A stretch of DNA of 64,000 bases from Ewingella americana (GTDB lineage Bacteria; Pseudomonadota; Gammaproteobacteria; Enterobacterales; Enterobacteriaceae): assembly GCF_006438725.1 (NCBI RefSeq), contig NZ_RCZD01000006.1, positions 62,001 to 126,000 of the forward strand, read 5' to 3'. Position 1 is the stretch's first letter, and each line of letters opens with the position of its first letter. Of this stretch, positions 7,791 to 16,244 are shown in pieces. The translations under genes were made by a program, and so were the position numbers. Under the pieces are notes generated by a model that was not told the origin of the DNA, did no database searches, and saw only the letters and a list, made by a program, of their open reading frames with translations.

Positions 7791-8618
7791 TTATAAGAAT
7801 TTAAATTCCGTCTTCGTGCCTTTTGGGTTACTTTTCGGCAGCGGTGTCACCTGCTTGCTAAAGTTTTTAACGATAGCCGGGAGGTTGTCACGCAGACGCG
7901 CAAACTCTTCGGTATCCACCACACCTTTTACGGTTTCCACATCGCTTTGAATATCATCTACGGTTGAGTCCGTTTCATCCGTTTTGGTTTCCAGTGCAGC
8001 AACGCGTGATTCCAATGACGCCAGCGCTTCGGCTAACGCTTGTAATTTATCATCGCCCTGCGGCACGTCTTCCACTACAGGTTGTTCGTCTTCAATACTG
8101 AAAAGACTGCGCCACGTTGATTTATTTTTTACTTTCCCTGCCATGTCCAGTTCCTTTATTTCGTTAATCACCAGCGGCGAACTATTACCGATGAAGTAAT
8201 TATCTTTCCGCTTATTAAATCGCATTCGTGTAGTGCCAACGCTTGCGGGTTCATCTGTTACGCCCAACCCCTCCAGATAATGCCGCCCTGTGCCGCGAAA
8301 GTTACCATCAGGGGTTAATTCCACTGACGAAAACAAAAGCTTTCCATTGCGATTAGCATAAATTAAATCAGTCGATGGACATAAACGGGCATAGAGTTTT
8401 ACCAGTCCCGCATCATCCTCACCGGCTTCCACTTCCAAGACTTCACCCGCGTTACCCGCCCAACGCTCATGTTCCGGCCAAAGCAATGCAGTGTATAAAT
8501 CCGGGTTATAGGTTTCCGCTGCGTCAATTAACATTTCCCGTGTTAAAAAACGTTTATCAACTGTTTCCCCTTCGGTAGCGATACAGATCCAATTCGTCAT
8601 TAATTGAGAGCCTGACAT
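7791..8618 (-). CDS. Phage capsid scaffolding protein / protease (gpO-like)
   Basis: A 275-residue protein of the P2 gpO family, an internal scaffold with an N-terminal serine protease. Candidate catalytic residues lie at the spacing seen in that family: Asp21 (ETVDKRF), His50 (WPEHERW) and Ser97/98 (LLFSSVE). The C-terminal half is a predicted coiled coil (ALAEALASLESRVAALETKT) ending in a basic tail, the scaffold part. It is the first gene of the leftward late operon and is divergent from the large terminase. Start 8618 has a GGAG about 12 bases upstream; an internal ATG at 8600 lacks any site. Confidence 0.9.
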   Translation of the reverse strand: MSGSQLMTNWICIATEGETVDKRFLTREMLIDAAETYNPDLYTALLWPEHERWAGNAGEVLEVEAGEDDAGLVKLYARLCPSTDLIYANRNGKLLFSSVELTPDGNFRGTGRHYLEGLGVTDEPASVGTTRMRFNKRKDNYFIGNSSPLVINEIKELDMAGKVKNKSTWRSLFSIEDEQPVVEDVPQGDDKLQALAEALASLESRVAALETKTDETDSTVDDIQSDVETVKGVVDTEEFARLRDNLPAIVKNFSKQVTPLPKSNPKGTKTEFKFL

Positions 8619-8808
8619 ATCGGAATTTATCTCCTTTCTTCCGTGGATTGCAGTATCGCCAATTATTATCGCCCTCGCACCCTGTGAATATCGGATATAG
8701 CCATTAACCGAATCAGACCCGATATTAAGTTAAGAAATAAAGATTTAGGCATCGCATAATTACGGTTATGGACGTTATCCGAAGCCATGAAAATTAAGGG
8801 ATTAATAA
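8619..8808. promoter_or_regulatory. Divergent late promoter region between scaffold and large terminase genes
   Basis: This 190-base AT-rich gap separates the leftward O-N-M operon from the rightward P-Q-ogr operon and must hold both late promoters. It contains an 8-bp inverted repeat, AATATCGG (8687-8694) and CCGATATT (8719-8726), a candidate activator site. A textbook P2 Ogr site (TGT-N12-ACA) was not found. Confidence 0.4.
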
Positions 8809-10587
8809 ATGGCATATTATGCAGAAGAATTAATCGGGGTGGCGCGTTCGCTTTATTTGAAGCGTGCGACACCAAAAGAGATCGCCAGAGACTTGAATCT
8901 GCCCAATGCGCGAATTATTTACTATTGGGCAACAAAATGGAATTGGGCCGATTTACTTAGCCATGAATCCACCGAGGAGGCTATTGAGCGCCGCTATCAA
9001 TTGCTGGCCGGACGCGATGGAAAAACTGAATTAGAAATAAAGGAAATGGACATCCTTATTTCTCACGCCGTAAAACTGCGGGCGCAATCCAATAAGCATA
9101 AAGAGAAGTTAGCCGCCGCAAAATCAGACAGTAAAGGAGAACACCAGGAGCAGGATAACGGCGCAGAGCCGGTGAAGAAACGCAAGTATAAGAAAAATGA
9201 TATCTCCAGCCTGACCAAGGATGATTTTGATGCTTTCGCAGAAGAACATTTATTCGGCTATCAGAAACACCTACGCCTAAATCTGACGCAGCAGATCCGC
9301 AACATTCTCAAAAGCCGCCAGATTGGAGCCACCTGGTATTTTGCGGTTGAAGCCTTTGAGAATGCCGCGCTAACCGGTGATCCACAAATCTTTCTCTCCG
9401 CTTCCAAGGCTCAGGCGGAGGTCTTCCGTTCGTACATCGTGAATATTGCAGAGCAGTATTTCGGTGTGACATTGACCGGCAATCCGATCCGCTTAAGCAA
9501 TGGCGCAGAACTGCGTTTTCTGTCTACCAACAAAAACACGGCGCAGTCCTACAGCGGGCATTTGTACTGCGACGAATATTTTTGGGTGCCGAACTTCGCC
9601 AGGCTCAACGAAGTGGCCAGCGCCATGGCCACGCACGACCATTGGCGCACCACTTACTTTTCCACACCCAGCGCCAAAACGCACCAGGCTTACCCGTTTT
9701 GGACAGGTGAAGAGTGGAAGCGTGGAGACAAAAACAGGACGGCCATTCAGTTCCCTGACTTCAAGGAAATGCAGGACGGCGGCCGCCTCTGCCCAGATGG
9801 CCAATGGCGCTACGTCATTACCCTGGAAGATGCGATCCGTGGTGGCTTCAACCTGGCCAGCATCGACAAGCTGCGAAACCGTTACAACCGCGACACGTTC
9901 AACATGCTTTACATGTGTGTGTTCGTGGACAGCAAAGACAGCGTTTTCAAGTTCAGCGACCTGGAGCGGTGCGGCGTTGACGTTGACGATTGGGACGACC
10001 ATGACGAGGCGTTAGAACGGCCGTTCGGTAGCCGGGAAGTCTGGGGCGGCTTCGACCCGGCCCGCTCGGGGGACACGTCCACTTTTGTGATTGTCGCCCC
10101 GCCGATCCACGCCGTAGAAGTATTCCGCGTGCTGCGCGTTCTGCACTGGAAAGGGATGAATTTCAACTACCAGGCGGCGCAGATTAAAAAGCTGTTTGGT
10201 CAATACCACATGACGTATATCGGCGTTGACGTGACTGGCATCGGGCGAGGCGTGTTTGAACTGATTGAGCATTTTGCACTGCGTGAGGCGGTGGCCATTC
10301 ACTACGGCATGGAAACCAAAACGCGCCTGGTCCTCAAGATGATTGATGTTATCGGAGCCAAGCGCCTTCAATGGAATAAAGATAACAAAGAGATCCCCGC
10401 GTCATTTCTGGCCATCCGCCACACCAGCACGGCCAGCGGCAACGCCATGACATTCAAAGCAGATCGCACCGTGGAAACCGGCCACGCGGATGCCTTTTGG
10501 GCTATTGCGCACGCCGTTATTAATGAGCCGATTAACTTTGAGCACAAACGTAAATCTAAATGGAAATTAGGGAAGAAAGCCGCATGA
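8809..10587 (+). CDS. Phage terminase large (ATPase/nuclease) subunit, gpP-like
   Basis: A 592-residue protein of the P2 gpP family that packages DNA into the prohead. The N-terminus (MAYYAEELIGVARSLYLKRA) is a helix-turn-helix-like region. A variant Walker A lies at SRQIGATWYF, Walker B at HLYCDEYFWV, and the C-terminal RNase-H-like nuclease has FDPARSGDTSTF and GVDVTGIGRGV plus a late acidic HADAFWAI. Length matches P2 gpP (590). It is divergent from the capsid operon and overlaps the portal gene start by 4 bases. Confidence 0.95.
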   Translation: MAYYAEELIGVARSLYLKRATPKEIARDLNLPNARIIYYWATKWNWADLLSHESTEEAIERRYQLLAGRDGKTELEIKEMDILISHAVKLRAQSNKHKEKLAAAKSDSKGEHQEQDNGAEPVKKRKYKKNDISSLTKDDFDAFAEEHLFGYQKHLRLNLTQQIRNILKSRQIGATWYFAVEAFENAALTGDPQIFLSASKAQAEVFRSYIVNIAEQYFGVTLTGNPIRLSNGAELRFLSTNKNTAQSYSGHLYCDEYFWVPNFARLNEVASAMATHDHWRTTYFSTPSAKTHQAYPFWTGEEWKRGDKNRTAIQFPDFKEMQDGGRLCPDGQWRYVITLEDAIRGGFNLASIDKLRNRYNRDTFNMLYMCVFVDSKDSVFKFSDLERCGVDVDDWDDHDEALERPFGSREVWGGFDPARSGDTSTFVIVAPPIHAVEVFRVLRVLHWKGMNFNYQAAQIKKLFGQYHMTYIGVDVTGIGRGVFELIEHFALREAVAIHYGMETKTRLVLKMIDVIGAKRLQWNKDNKEIPASFLAIRHTSTASGNAMTFKADRTVETGHADAFWAIAHAVINEPINFEHKRKSKWKLGKKAA

Positions 10588-11624
10588 GCAAGCGCAAACC
10601 ATCACGCCAGCAAAAAGACCAGAAGCCGAAAGATGCCGCCAGCAGCAAGAAAATGAGCATCATCACCCTGGGTAAGCCGGAACCGATTTTAACCACCGGC
10701 ACGAATTACCGGGATATCTGGTACGACAATGAATTCGACCATTTCACGCTACCCATGGATCGCCTGGCCCTGGCGCAACTCAGCAATCTAAACAGCCAGC
10801 ACGGTGGCGTGATTTACGCCCGCCACAACATGGTGGCCGCAGATTACCAGGGCGGTGGGCTAACGCATGAGCAGCTGCGCGGCGGCGTGTTTGATTATCT
10901 GTCTTTCGGTGACCTGGCCATCCTCAAGCTGCGCGATTGGTTTGGTAACGTGATTGGCCTGGCCCCGCTGCCCTCGCTGTATTTGCGACTGCGTAAAACC
11001 GGGGAATTTGTGGTTCTGCAGGACGGTGAACCGTTAGTTTACGAACCGGAAGATGTTATTTTTTTGAAGCAGTATGACCCGCAGCAGCAAGTTTATGGGC
11101 TGCCGGATTATATCAGCGGCATCCACTCCGCATTATTAAACAGCGAAGCGACAATTTTCCGCCGTCGCTATTATCACAACGGGGCGCACACAGGCGGCAT
11201 TATTTATACCAATGACCCAAACATGACGGATGAAGTAGAAGACGAGATCGCCGACAGGTTGGAAAGCGCCAAGGGCATTGGTAATTTCTCCACCATCTTT
11301 GTGAATATTCCAGGCGGTGCCGAAAAAGCGATCCAGTTTATTCCGGTGGGCGATATTGGCGCGAATGATGAATTTAATAACGTGAAAAACATCAGCGCTC
11401 AGGACGTATTGAACGCGCACCGCTTCCCCGCTGGCCTGGCGGGCATCATCCCGGTAAACACAGGCGGCCTGCCCGACCCTGAGAAGTCCCGCACCACTTA
11501 CCGAAAGGATGAGGTTATTCCCCTGCAACGGATGATCATGAATGCGGTTAATAACGCACCGGATATCCCACAACATTTATATTTGAATTTTGCGTTTGAA
11601 GATGAAAGCGGTGATGAAAAATGA
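10584..11624 (+). CDS. Phage portal protein (gpQ-like)
   Basis: The 346-residue portal of the PBSX/P2 gpQ family, forming the dodecameric DNA entry vertex. It starts at ATG 10584, overlapping the terminase stop (ATGA) with a purine-rich AGGGAAGAA upstream. The basic N-terminus (MSKRKPSRQQKDQKPKD) and blocks such as GLPDYISGIHSALLNSEATIF and RRRYYHNGAHTGGI are characteristic. Length is almost that of P2 gpQ (344). Co-translation with the terminase reflects their joint role in packaging. Confidence 0.93.
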   Translation: MSKRKPSRQQKDQKPKDAASSKKMSIITLGKPEPILTTGTNYRDIWYDNEFDHFTLPMDRLALAQLSNLNSQHGGVIYARHNMVAADYQGGGLTHEQLRGGVFDYLSFGDLAILKLRDWFGNVIGLAPLPSLYLRLRKTGEFVVLQDGEPLVYEPEDVIFLKQYDPQQQVYGLPDYISGIHSALLNSEATIFRRRYYHNGAHTGGIIYTNDPNMTDEVEDEIADRLESAKGIGNFSTIFVNIPGGAEKAIQFIPVGDIGANDEFNNVKNISAQDVLNAHRFPAGLAGIIPVNTGGLPDPEKSRTTYRKDEVIPLQRMIMNAVNNAPDIPQHLYLNFAFEDESGDEK

Positions 11625-11674
11625 GCCGAAAAAAGCTAAACTATCCGGGTTATTATTCCCCTGGAGCCATCAAC

Positions 11675-11938
11675 ATGCGCGTAATGAAAGTAGTGTGCCG
11701 TGAATGCGGGGCTAACGCAGTAATAAAAAAAACGGCGCGTAAACACCGTGATATCTCGGATATTTATTGCGCCTGTTCAAATTATGAGTGCGGTCATACC
11801 TTTGTGGTAAATATGACCTTCTCACACACTATTAGTCCTAGCGCAAAATCTCAAGGCAGCTTATTTAAAGGGTTGGTTGATTCTCTGAAAGGTGACGATA
11901 AACAACTTCTTCTTTCCCTACTGCAACAAACCGCCTGA
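11675..11938 (+). CDS. Ogr/Delta-like zinc-finger late transcription activator
   Basis: About 87 residues starting MRVMKVVCRECGANAVIKKT. It has the Cys-x2-Cys ... Cys-x4-Cys pattern (CREC, then CACSNYEC with a further His) typical of the P2 Ogr / P4 Delta family, which binds zinc and recruits RNA polymerase alpha to late promoters. The ATG at 11675 is chosen because GGAG lies 8 bases upstream and family members begin just before the first Cys pair; an ATG at 11621 overlapping the portal stop gives 18 more residues. Location at the end of P-Q is unusual relative to P2, where ogr lies beyond the tail genes. Confidence 0.8.
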   Translation: MRVMKVVCRECGANAVIKKTARKHRDISDIYCACSNYECGHTFVVNMTFSHTISPSAKSQGSLFKGLVDSLKGDDKQLLLSLLQQTA

Positions 11939-12127
11939 TCCTTTGCCCCCTTTTTGGGGGTTTTGTTTTTCAAACTCATCCAACTTTCGCACCAAGTCGG
12001 CTGACAACTCCGCCACCCAATCAACGACTAATTCCCTATCTCCGGCCTCACACTTCCCCAGTGACACAAGCCGGGTCACCAGTTCAATTCGTTGTAATGC
12101 AATGGCCTCAAAAAAAAAATCCCGCAC
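11918..12127 (-). CDS. Small hypothetical phage protein behind a LexA box
   Basis: A 69-residue protein, product unrecognised, starting with GTG. A strong ribosome site (GGGAGGGAGGA) lies 5 bases upstream, and upstream of that a near-consensus LexA box. The sequence MRDFFFEAIALQRIELVTRL is helix-forming; the tail is Gly/Lys rich and read through the convergent terminator. A run of 10 T in codons 4-7 makes it prone to frameshift mutation. Its end overlaps the ogr-like gene by 21 bases. SOS control and position recall the antirepressor gene tum of phage 186, but no similarity to Tum was recognised, so an induction role is inference only. Confidence 0.65.
   Translation of the reverse strand: MRDFFFEAIALQRIELVTRLVSLGKCEAGDRELVVDWVAELSADLVRKLDEFEKQNPQKGGKGSGGLLQ
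11945..11970 (+). terminator. Intrinsic terminator after the terminase-portal-ogr operon
   Basis: CCCCC (11946-11950), loop TTTTT, GGGGG (11956-11960), then TTTTGTTTTT. It lies just after the ogr-like stop. The same bases encode the Gly/Lys-rich end of the convergent small gene. Confidence 0.7.
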
Positions 12128-12156
12128 AGAATCCTCCCTCCCTTACATAATCGTTA

Positions 12157-12172
12157 CTGTATGCATGTACAG
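12157..12172 (-). promoter_or_regulatory. LexA (SOS) box
   Basis: CTGT ATGCATGT ACAG is an exact match to the CTGT-N8-ACAG rule, and the outer arms extend to TACTGTA / TACAGTA, as in strong enterobacterial SOS boxes. It lies 30 bases upstream of the GTG of the leftward 69-residue gene; no plus-strand gene starts nearby. Confidence 0.8.
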
Positions 12173-12235
12173 TACAATATTGTTAGCGTTGATGAAAGCA
12201 CAACGCGCATGCTTTTTTTAAATTAACGACTTATT

Positions 12236-14401
12236 CTATATTCCTAATATGCTGAATGCGTTATCTAAATCCCGCTTAGATGCACAGTTTTTATGCTTTC
12301 CACCCTCTTCACAGGCAAGACAACACCCTTCCATATCGAAAGAAGATCTCCCCGGTTTTAAGAGGTCACCACATGATCGGCAATACAGCTGCCTTGGCCT
12401 GAGCCTTACTTCTCCATCCCGCAAAACCATCTCGGTTTCATCATCCAGGCGCACAATATTGCCTCTCAGCAGCGCTTTGGCCATCTGATCCCCATCCTGG
12501 TGCTGAATACCCAATCCCTTTTTCAACTCGGTGATCGTACCTTGAGTACAGTTATTGACAGAACTCCAAGGGGCGGCGGGGCCGCCAGAAAAAGCAGCAG
12601 CCGCTTCGCTGGCTGCCAACTTCGGAACAATCGCCCACTTAACCAGGCGTGTTTCTACTTCGGAACTACGGCCAAAGAGCGGGGAATAAATACCCTGCAC
12701 GCGCTGCACGTCCTCGGCATACTCATTCCCGCACTCAGTAATTTCATACATCAGGCGCACAACCAGATCCCGGCGCTTCACCAAAGCACCGCCCTGGGCC
12801 TGAGTGTAAGATGCCCAGCAACCCACATCGGCGGCAGCCAGCACAGCGTCCATAGTTTTGTTTTCCAGAGTTGAGTCACCCATCCGGCGCAGCTCCCGCC
12901 AGACAGTGACCGGCGCACCGCCAATCTGCTGAAACTGACGGATACGCCAACGGCTGGCCCAGGCTGAAACCGCTTTGGCCATGTCCTTCATGTTCTCACC
13001 CGTTTCATCGTCTGCCTCACCGTCCAGGGCGAACCCGTCGATGTTTTTGGAAATGTATTTTGCGATGTACCCCGTTGCGCTGCCCTTCTCCGGATCGATT
13101 GGCTCAACGTGAAAACGCGCCTTAAGCGCGTTAGCTGATTGCAGTTCCTCGGAATCCTCCAGGCGGGCGTAATAGCAAAGAATATCGCGCACCTGTTCAA
13201 CATCAGAGGGCCGCATAAATAGCAGCATATGCCAGTGCGGCGTCCCGTCATGGTGTGGTTCGACGACGCGGAAACCAAACACGCTGATACCGGCACGCGA
13301 AAACGCCGCACGGGCCTTGGCCCATACGCCGCAAAGGTATTTTTGTGTTTGGCGTGGGCTGGCGGCATTCCACTGAGAAACGAACCCGCCGCCGCTGTGC
13401 ACGGCGTGATAACTGGACGGCGCGGTGATGGTATAAAACTCCCCCGCCATGCCCATTTCCGTGGCCAGGTCTTCAAACCCGCGCATACGCACCATCAGTT
13501 CACAGCGGCGTTTTGCCGGGTTGGCGTTGCTGCCGTCCACCCTGTCAGCCAGGGAAAAACGCTCCCCCGTTTCCTGATTTTCCAAATCGCATGATTTAAA
13601 AAACTCTCGGTTACGTTTCTTTTGTTCTACCCATTCGCCCATTGTTGAACGACTCACGTAAGCCGATGCCGCCTTTTGCACCTGGCCAACGGCAATCGCC
13701 ATATGTTCACGCAACAGATCACGGCTTCGTTTCAACTTACCGCGCCACCATTCCGGTGCCATCATGCGTAGCAAACCTGACTCAGCATTTCGCACGGTGA
13801 AATTGTTACCCGCGTTGAAGGACTGCCAATAAGGCGGCGTGATATTGAATTGCTTCACCAACTCAGCCAAATGACGGTAAGCAGCTGTCGTGCGCCATTC
13901 TAATTCTTCGTGGGATTTGGAATCTTCCGGGAAAGCCGTGCGAGTGAAATCATTGAAGGATTCAGCCATAAAATCAGCAACTACGTGCGCCAGGTTGCGC
14001 ACTTCATCACGGCCGTAGGTAGGGAGTTTTTCTAAATCTTTCAGGAACGGGATATGTACACCGCCCGCACCCTGGAAATCCGTTGTGTACTGTGCACGCA
14101 CCTTTTGCAGACGTGGCAATACGTTTTTACCTACCGTAGTGCGTAAAAACGTATTAGCACGGCGGCGGCCCTGTGGGCCTGCCTCCATTAATTTTGTATA
14201 ACGCTGGCCAAAATAACGCGCCAAATAATCCGGCATCCCTGCCAGATATTTAGCACGCCAGGTGTGATCGGTTTCATTCAGGTGCCATAACTTGCGCTCG
14301 GTCAGGCTAATGTCACTCGGGGCGCGGGGGCCAAAGAACTCTTGCTGTCTCGCACGCGCCTCATGGTGCTGGCCGTTAAAATCCGAAGTAATGATATCCA
14401 T
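12236..14401 (-). CDS. Phage replication initiation endonuclease (gpA-like, HUH family)
   Basis: A 721-residue protein of the P2/HP1 gpA family, which nicks the phage origin and starts rolling-circle replication. The HUH metal motif is His389-Trp-His391 (DGTPHWHMLLF) and the two catalytic tyrosines are Tyr445 and Tyr449 (GYIAKYISKN), the Y-x3-Y pattern of this family. A Cys-rich zinc-finger-like end (CRSCGDLL ... CCLACEEGG) closes the protein. The ATG directly abuts the stop of the DUF2732-like gene upstream. In P2 the nick site lies inside gene A; it was not located here. Confidence 0.93.
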   Translation of the reverse strand: MDIITSDFNGQHHEARARQQEFFGPRAPSDISLTERKLWHLNETDHTWRAKYLAGMPDYLARYFGQRYTKLMEAGPQGRRRANTFLRTTVGKNVLPRLQKVRAQYTTDFQGAGGVHIPFLKDLEKLPTYGRDEVRNLAHVVADFMAESFNDFTRTAFPEDSKSHEELEWRTTAAYRHLAELVKQFNITPPYWQSFNAGNNFTVRNAESGLLRMMAPEWWRGKLKRSRDLLREHMAIAVGQVQKAASAYVSRSTMGEWVEQKKRNREFFKSCDLENQETGERFSLADRVDGSNANPAKRRCELMVRMRGFEDLATEMGMAGEFYTITAPSSYHAVHSGGGFVSQWNAASPRQTQKYLCGVWAKARAAFSRAGISVFGFRVVEPHHDGTPHWHMLLFMRPSDVEQVRDILCYYARLEDSEELQSANALKARFHVEPIDPEKGSATGYIAKYISKNIDGFALDGEADDETGENMKDMAKAVSAWASRWRIRQFQQIGGAPVTVWRELRRMGDSTLENKTMDAVLAAADVGCWASYTQAQGGALVKRRDLVVRLMYEITECGNEYAEDVQRVQGIYSPLFGRSSEVETRLVKWAIVPKLAASEAAAAFSGGPAAPWSSVNNCTQGTITELKKGLGIQHQDGDQMAKALLRGNIVRLDDETEMVLRDGEVRLRPRQLYCRSCGDLLKPGRSSFDMEGCCLACEEGGKHKNCASKRDLDNAFSILGI

Positions 14402-14665
14402 TTAGCAGTTTTCAAATTTCACATTACAAAACTGCTCAGACTCCTGGCGCATAAGCTCCACAATCTCGGCAGCGCTCAATCCTTCGTTGGCCACATGTGT
14501 GGCCAGGCGATCAAGGTGGCCGGAAAACTTCACAGCAGCATCGGCCATTGCCTCAGCGCGGGCGCTTCTAATCAATATGGCGGTTTGCTCACATCCAGCC
14601 TTTGCAGCATCAAAACCACTCCAGAGGGCTGGGAATTGGTTGCGGTCATTACGTTTCATTTGCAT
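14402..14665 (-). CDS. Small phage protein, DUF2732-like
   Basis: An 87-residue protein (MQMKRNDRNQFPALWSGFDA) resembling the DUF2732 family found just upstream of gene A in 186/P2-like phages; function unknown. It is mostly helical with Ala-rich middle (AILIRSARAEAMADAAVKF). A GGAG lies 7 bases before the first ATG. Its TAA abuts the ATG of the replication protein, suggesting that it is translated together with it. Confidence 0.7.
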   Translation of the reverse strand: MQMKRNDRNQFPALWSGFDAAKAGCEQTAILIRSARAEAMADAAVKFSGHLDRLATHVANEGLSAAEIVELMRQESEQFCNVKFENC

Positions 14666-14742
14666 GGCAAAACTCCAAATTTTGGCGGCAAGAAACCCCG
14701 GCCACCAAGGGGAAGCCGTGGGAATTCTTAGCAGTTGGTTAC

Positions 14743-15156
14743 TTAATGAAAGTGCTTAACTTCGATTCTTTGACGGGCAACGAGGGACACATTCAACGAA
14801 TGCAGGCCGTGCAGCTGCTTGGCGCAATCCCACCAACGGGCGATCAATACCGTGATGGAACCCTGGCCAAGAAAATTGGCCAGGTAGTAAGTGGCGCGGA
14901 TAGACGCAAGGGCTTCAAGCTGGCCTTTACTGGTTTCGGCCTCACGATAAACACGGCACCAAAATGCGCAGCTCACTGCAAACCACTGGTGCGGATTATC
15001 AAGATGCATCGAATCATTAAACATTTGCGGTGACAGCGCGATCAAACCGTCGAATTCCTGGCACTTATCCAGGAAAATACGGGCATAATTCGGCGCAACA
15101 TTCCAGGCTATGAAATCTTCCTTAAGCCCTTCTTTCTCTACCATTATCATTTTCAT
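14743..15156 (-). CDS. Hypothetical early phage protein
   Basis: About 137 residues, not recognised. The ATG at 15156 is preferred over the upstream TTG because GAGG lies 5 bases before it. The sequence has Trp- and aromatic-rich stretches (QWFAVSCAFWCRVYRE and LIARWWDCAKQLHGLHS) and no membrane segment. It sits in the replication block between the Fil-like gene group and the DUF2732-like gene, where P2 and 186 encode gene-B-like helicase loaders and small unknown proteins. That position is the only hint of a role. Confidence 0.6.
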   Translation of the reverse strand: MKMIMVEKEGLKEDFIAWNVAPNYARIFLDKCQEFDGLIALSPQMFNDSMHLDNPHQWFAVSCAFWCRVYREAETSKGQLEALASIRATYYLANFLGQGSITVLIARWWDCAKQLHGLHSLNVSLVARQRIEVKHFH

Positions 15157-15163
15157 ACTTGCC

Positions 15164-15490
15164 TCAGTGCATTGAATTATTTGTGTCTTGTTCAACTTCT
15201 CGGCGGGCTACTCTGCAAGCTCCTGCACCTTTGAAATCCTCCGGGGTGAAGTAGTTAGTGCTTTTCTGCAACCGCCGAACCTTCAACACCGCGCCCCACA
15301 AAGAAACCTTTTCGGCTTCGGTCAACTCATCCCAGGCACATTCGATATGGCGTTGTTTGAGCCCTGCCAGAAAGCAGAGGTAACGCCGGTCTTCCTCATC
15401 GACATTGTTCCAGTAATGCTTTACCCGGCTATCACACCCGGAAATCATCTTGCGGGCCTCAGCTATCCACTTAGGTGTTTGTGTTTCCAC
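15164..15490 (-). CDS. Hypothetical early phage protein
   Basis: About 108 residues, not recognised. It probably starts at GTG 15490, with AAAGGGG five bases upstream; a TTG at 15526 would extend it into the Fil-like gene. Features are KWIAEARKMISGC and RVKHYWNNVDEEDRRYLCFL, then ECAWDELTEAEKVSLWGAVL, a soluble helical protein. Its start follows the Fil-like stop by two bases and its stop precedes the next ATG by seven, so these early genes form one transcript. Confidence 0.6.
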   Translation of the reverse strand: METQTPKWIAEARKMISGCDSRVKHYWNNVDEEDRRYLCFLAGLKQRHIECAWDELTEAEKVSLWGAVLKVRRLQKSTNYFTPEDFKGAGACRVARREVEQDTNNSMH

Positions 15491-15492
15491 GC

Positions 15493-15696
15493 TTACCCCT
15501 TTAATCCCATCAAGCGGAACCACCAAGGGCGGCGCTTTGTGTTAACTGTTGGAGAACGGCAGTCACTTAGAAACTGCACTTTGCTGGCCGCAGGCTGCCA
15601 GCGCTGACCGTTCGGCAACTCTAACCAACCGTGGCCATGGCTTGGCAGTTGGATAGACGGAGATTGCTTCTGTAAAAGTCGTGTGAAAACTTGCAT
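15493..15696 (-). CDS. Phage filamentation protein Fil family (DUF2724-like)
   Basis: A 67-residue protein whose core, LLQKQSPSIQLPSHGHGWLE then LPNGQRWQP, matches the pattern of phage 186 Fil and its relatives (LLKQQSP ... GHGW ... GxRWxP). In phage 186, Fil is an early protein that blocks host division and causes filamentation. The gene lies directly downstream of the CII-like gene, as in 186. Identification is by remembered family pattern. Confidence 0.65.
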   Translation of the reverse strand: MQVFTRLLQKQSPSIQLPSHGHGWLELPNGQRWQPAASKVQFLSDCRSPTVNTKRRPWWFRLMGLKG

Positions 15697-15705
15697 CGAA
15701 TTACC

Positions 15706-16215
15706 TCAGTTCAGACCCGGCATCACACCAAGCGCACCTAATACATCCATGGCGCTGGTTAATGCTGGGGCGGTATGAAAACGCGATTCAACGGACACAA
15801 CGAGCAAGGACAGATCGCGGATCGCCTGATTGGCTCGGTCTAAAATGGCGTTTCTACGTGTCTGCGTCATAGGCGCAGTGGATATGGCTTCACCGGCGAT
15901 AACGCCGATTGCAGCCGTGGCACTCAGTGTGTGCATAGATAAGTTATCGGGCTTGGCTTCATTCATTGGAACGGCGGGCAAGCATTTTAGCTGTGCCAGC
16001 AAACCATCCAACAATGTGGAATCATCGGTGTGATCGGTAATGACGATCAGCTCTACCAGTGTTAAACGGTGCGGTTGCATTGGATTCAGCTTGTTTCGTA
16101 GAACCTGTGCAGTTATGCCGACTTTCTCGGCGACTTCGGTCAGGTTGTGCGCCAGTGAAAAACGGCGGCAAGCTGTATCTAAATGCGGATGTATAGAGGT
16201 TTGGTAATCAAACAT
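15706..16215 (-). CDS. CII-like phage regulatory protein (Phage_CP76 family)
   Basis: A 169-residue protein matching the 186 CII / Phage_CP76 family, which activates establishment transcription of the repressor. Typical segments are the start MFDYQTSIHPHLDTACRRFS, the helix-turn-helix-like LTEVAEKVGITAQVLRNKLN, and PHRLTLVELIVITDHTDDST. Length equals 186 CII (169). It is the second leftward early gene, after the Cox-like gene, from the promoter in the switch region. Confidence 0.85.
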   Translation of the reverse strand: MFDYQTSIHPHLDTACRRFSLAHNLTEVAEKVGITAQVLRNKLNPMQPHRLTLVELIVITDHTDDSTLLDGLLAQLKCLPAVPMNEAKPDNLSMHTLSATAAIGVIAGEAISTAPMTQTRRNAILDRANQAIRDLSLLVVSVESRFHTAPALTSAMDVLGALGVMPGLN

Positions 16216-16244
16216 TGTTGCTTACCTCGAATTTTGGCAAGTTG

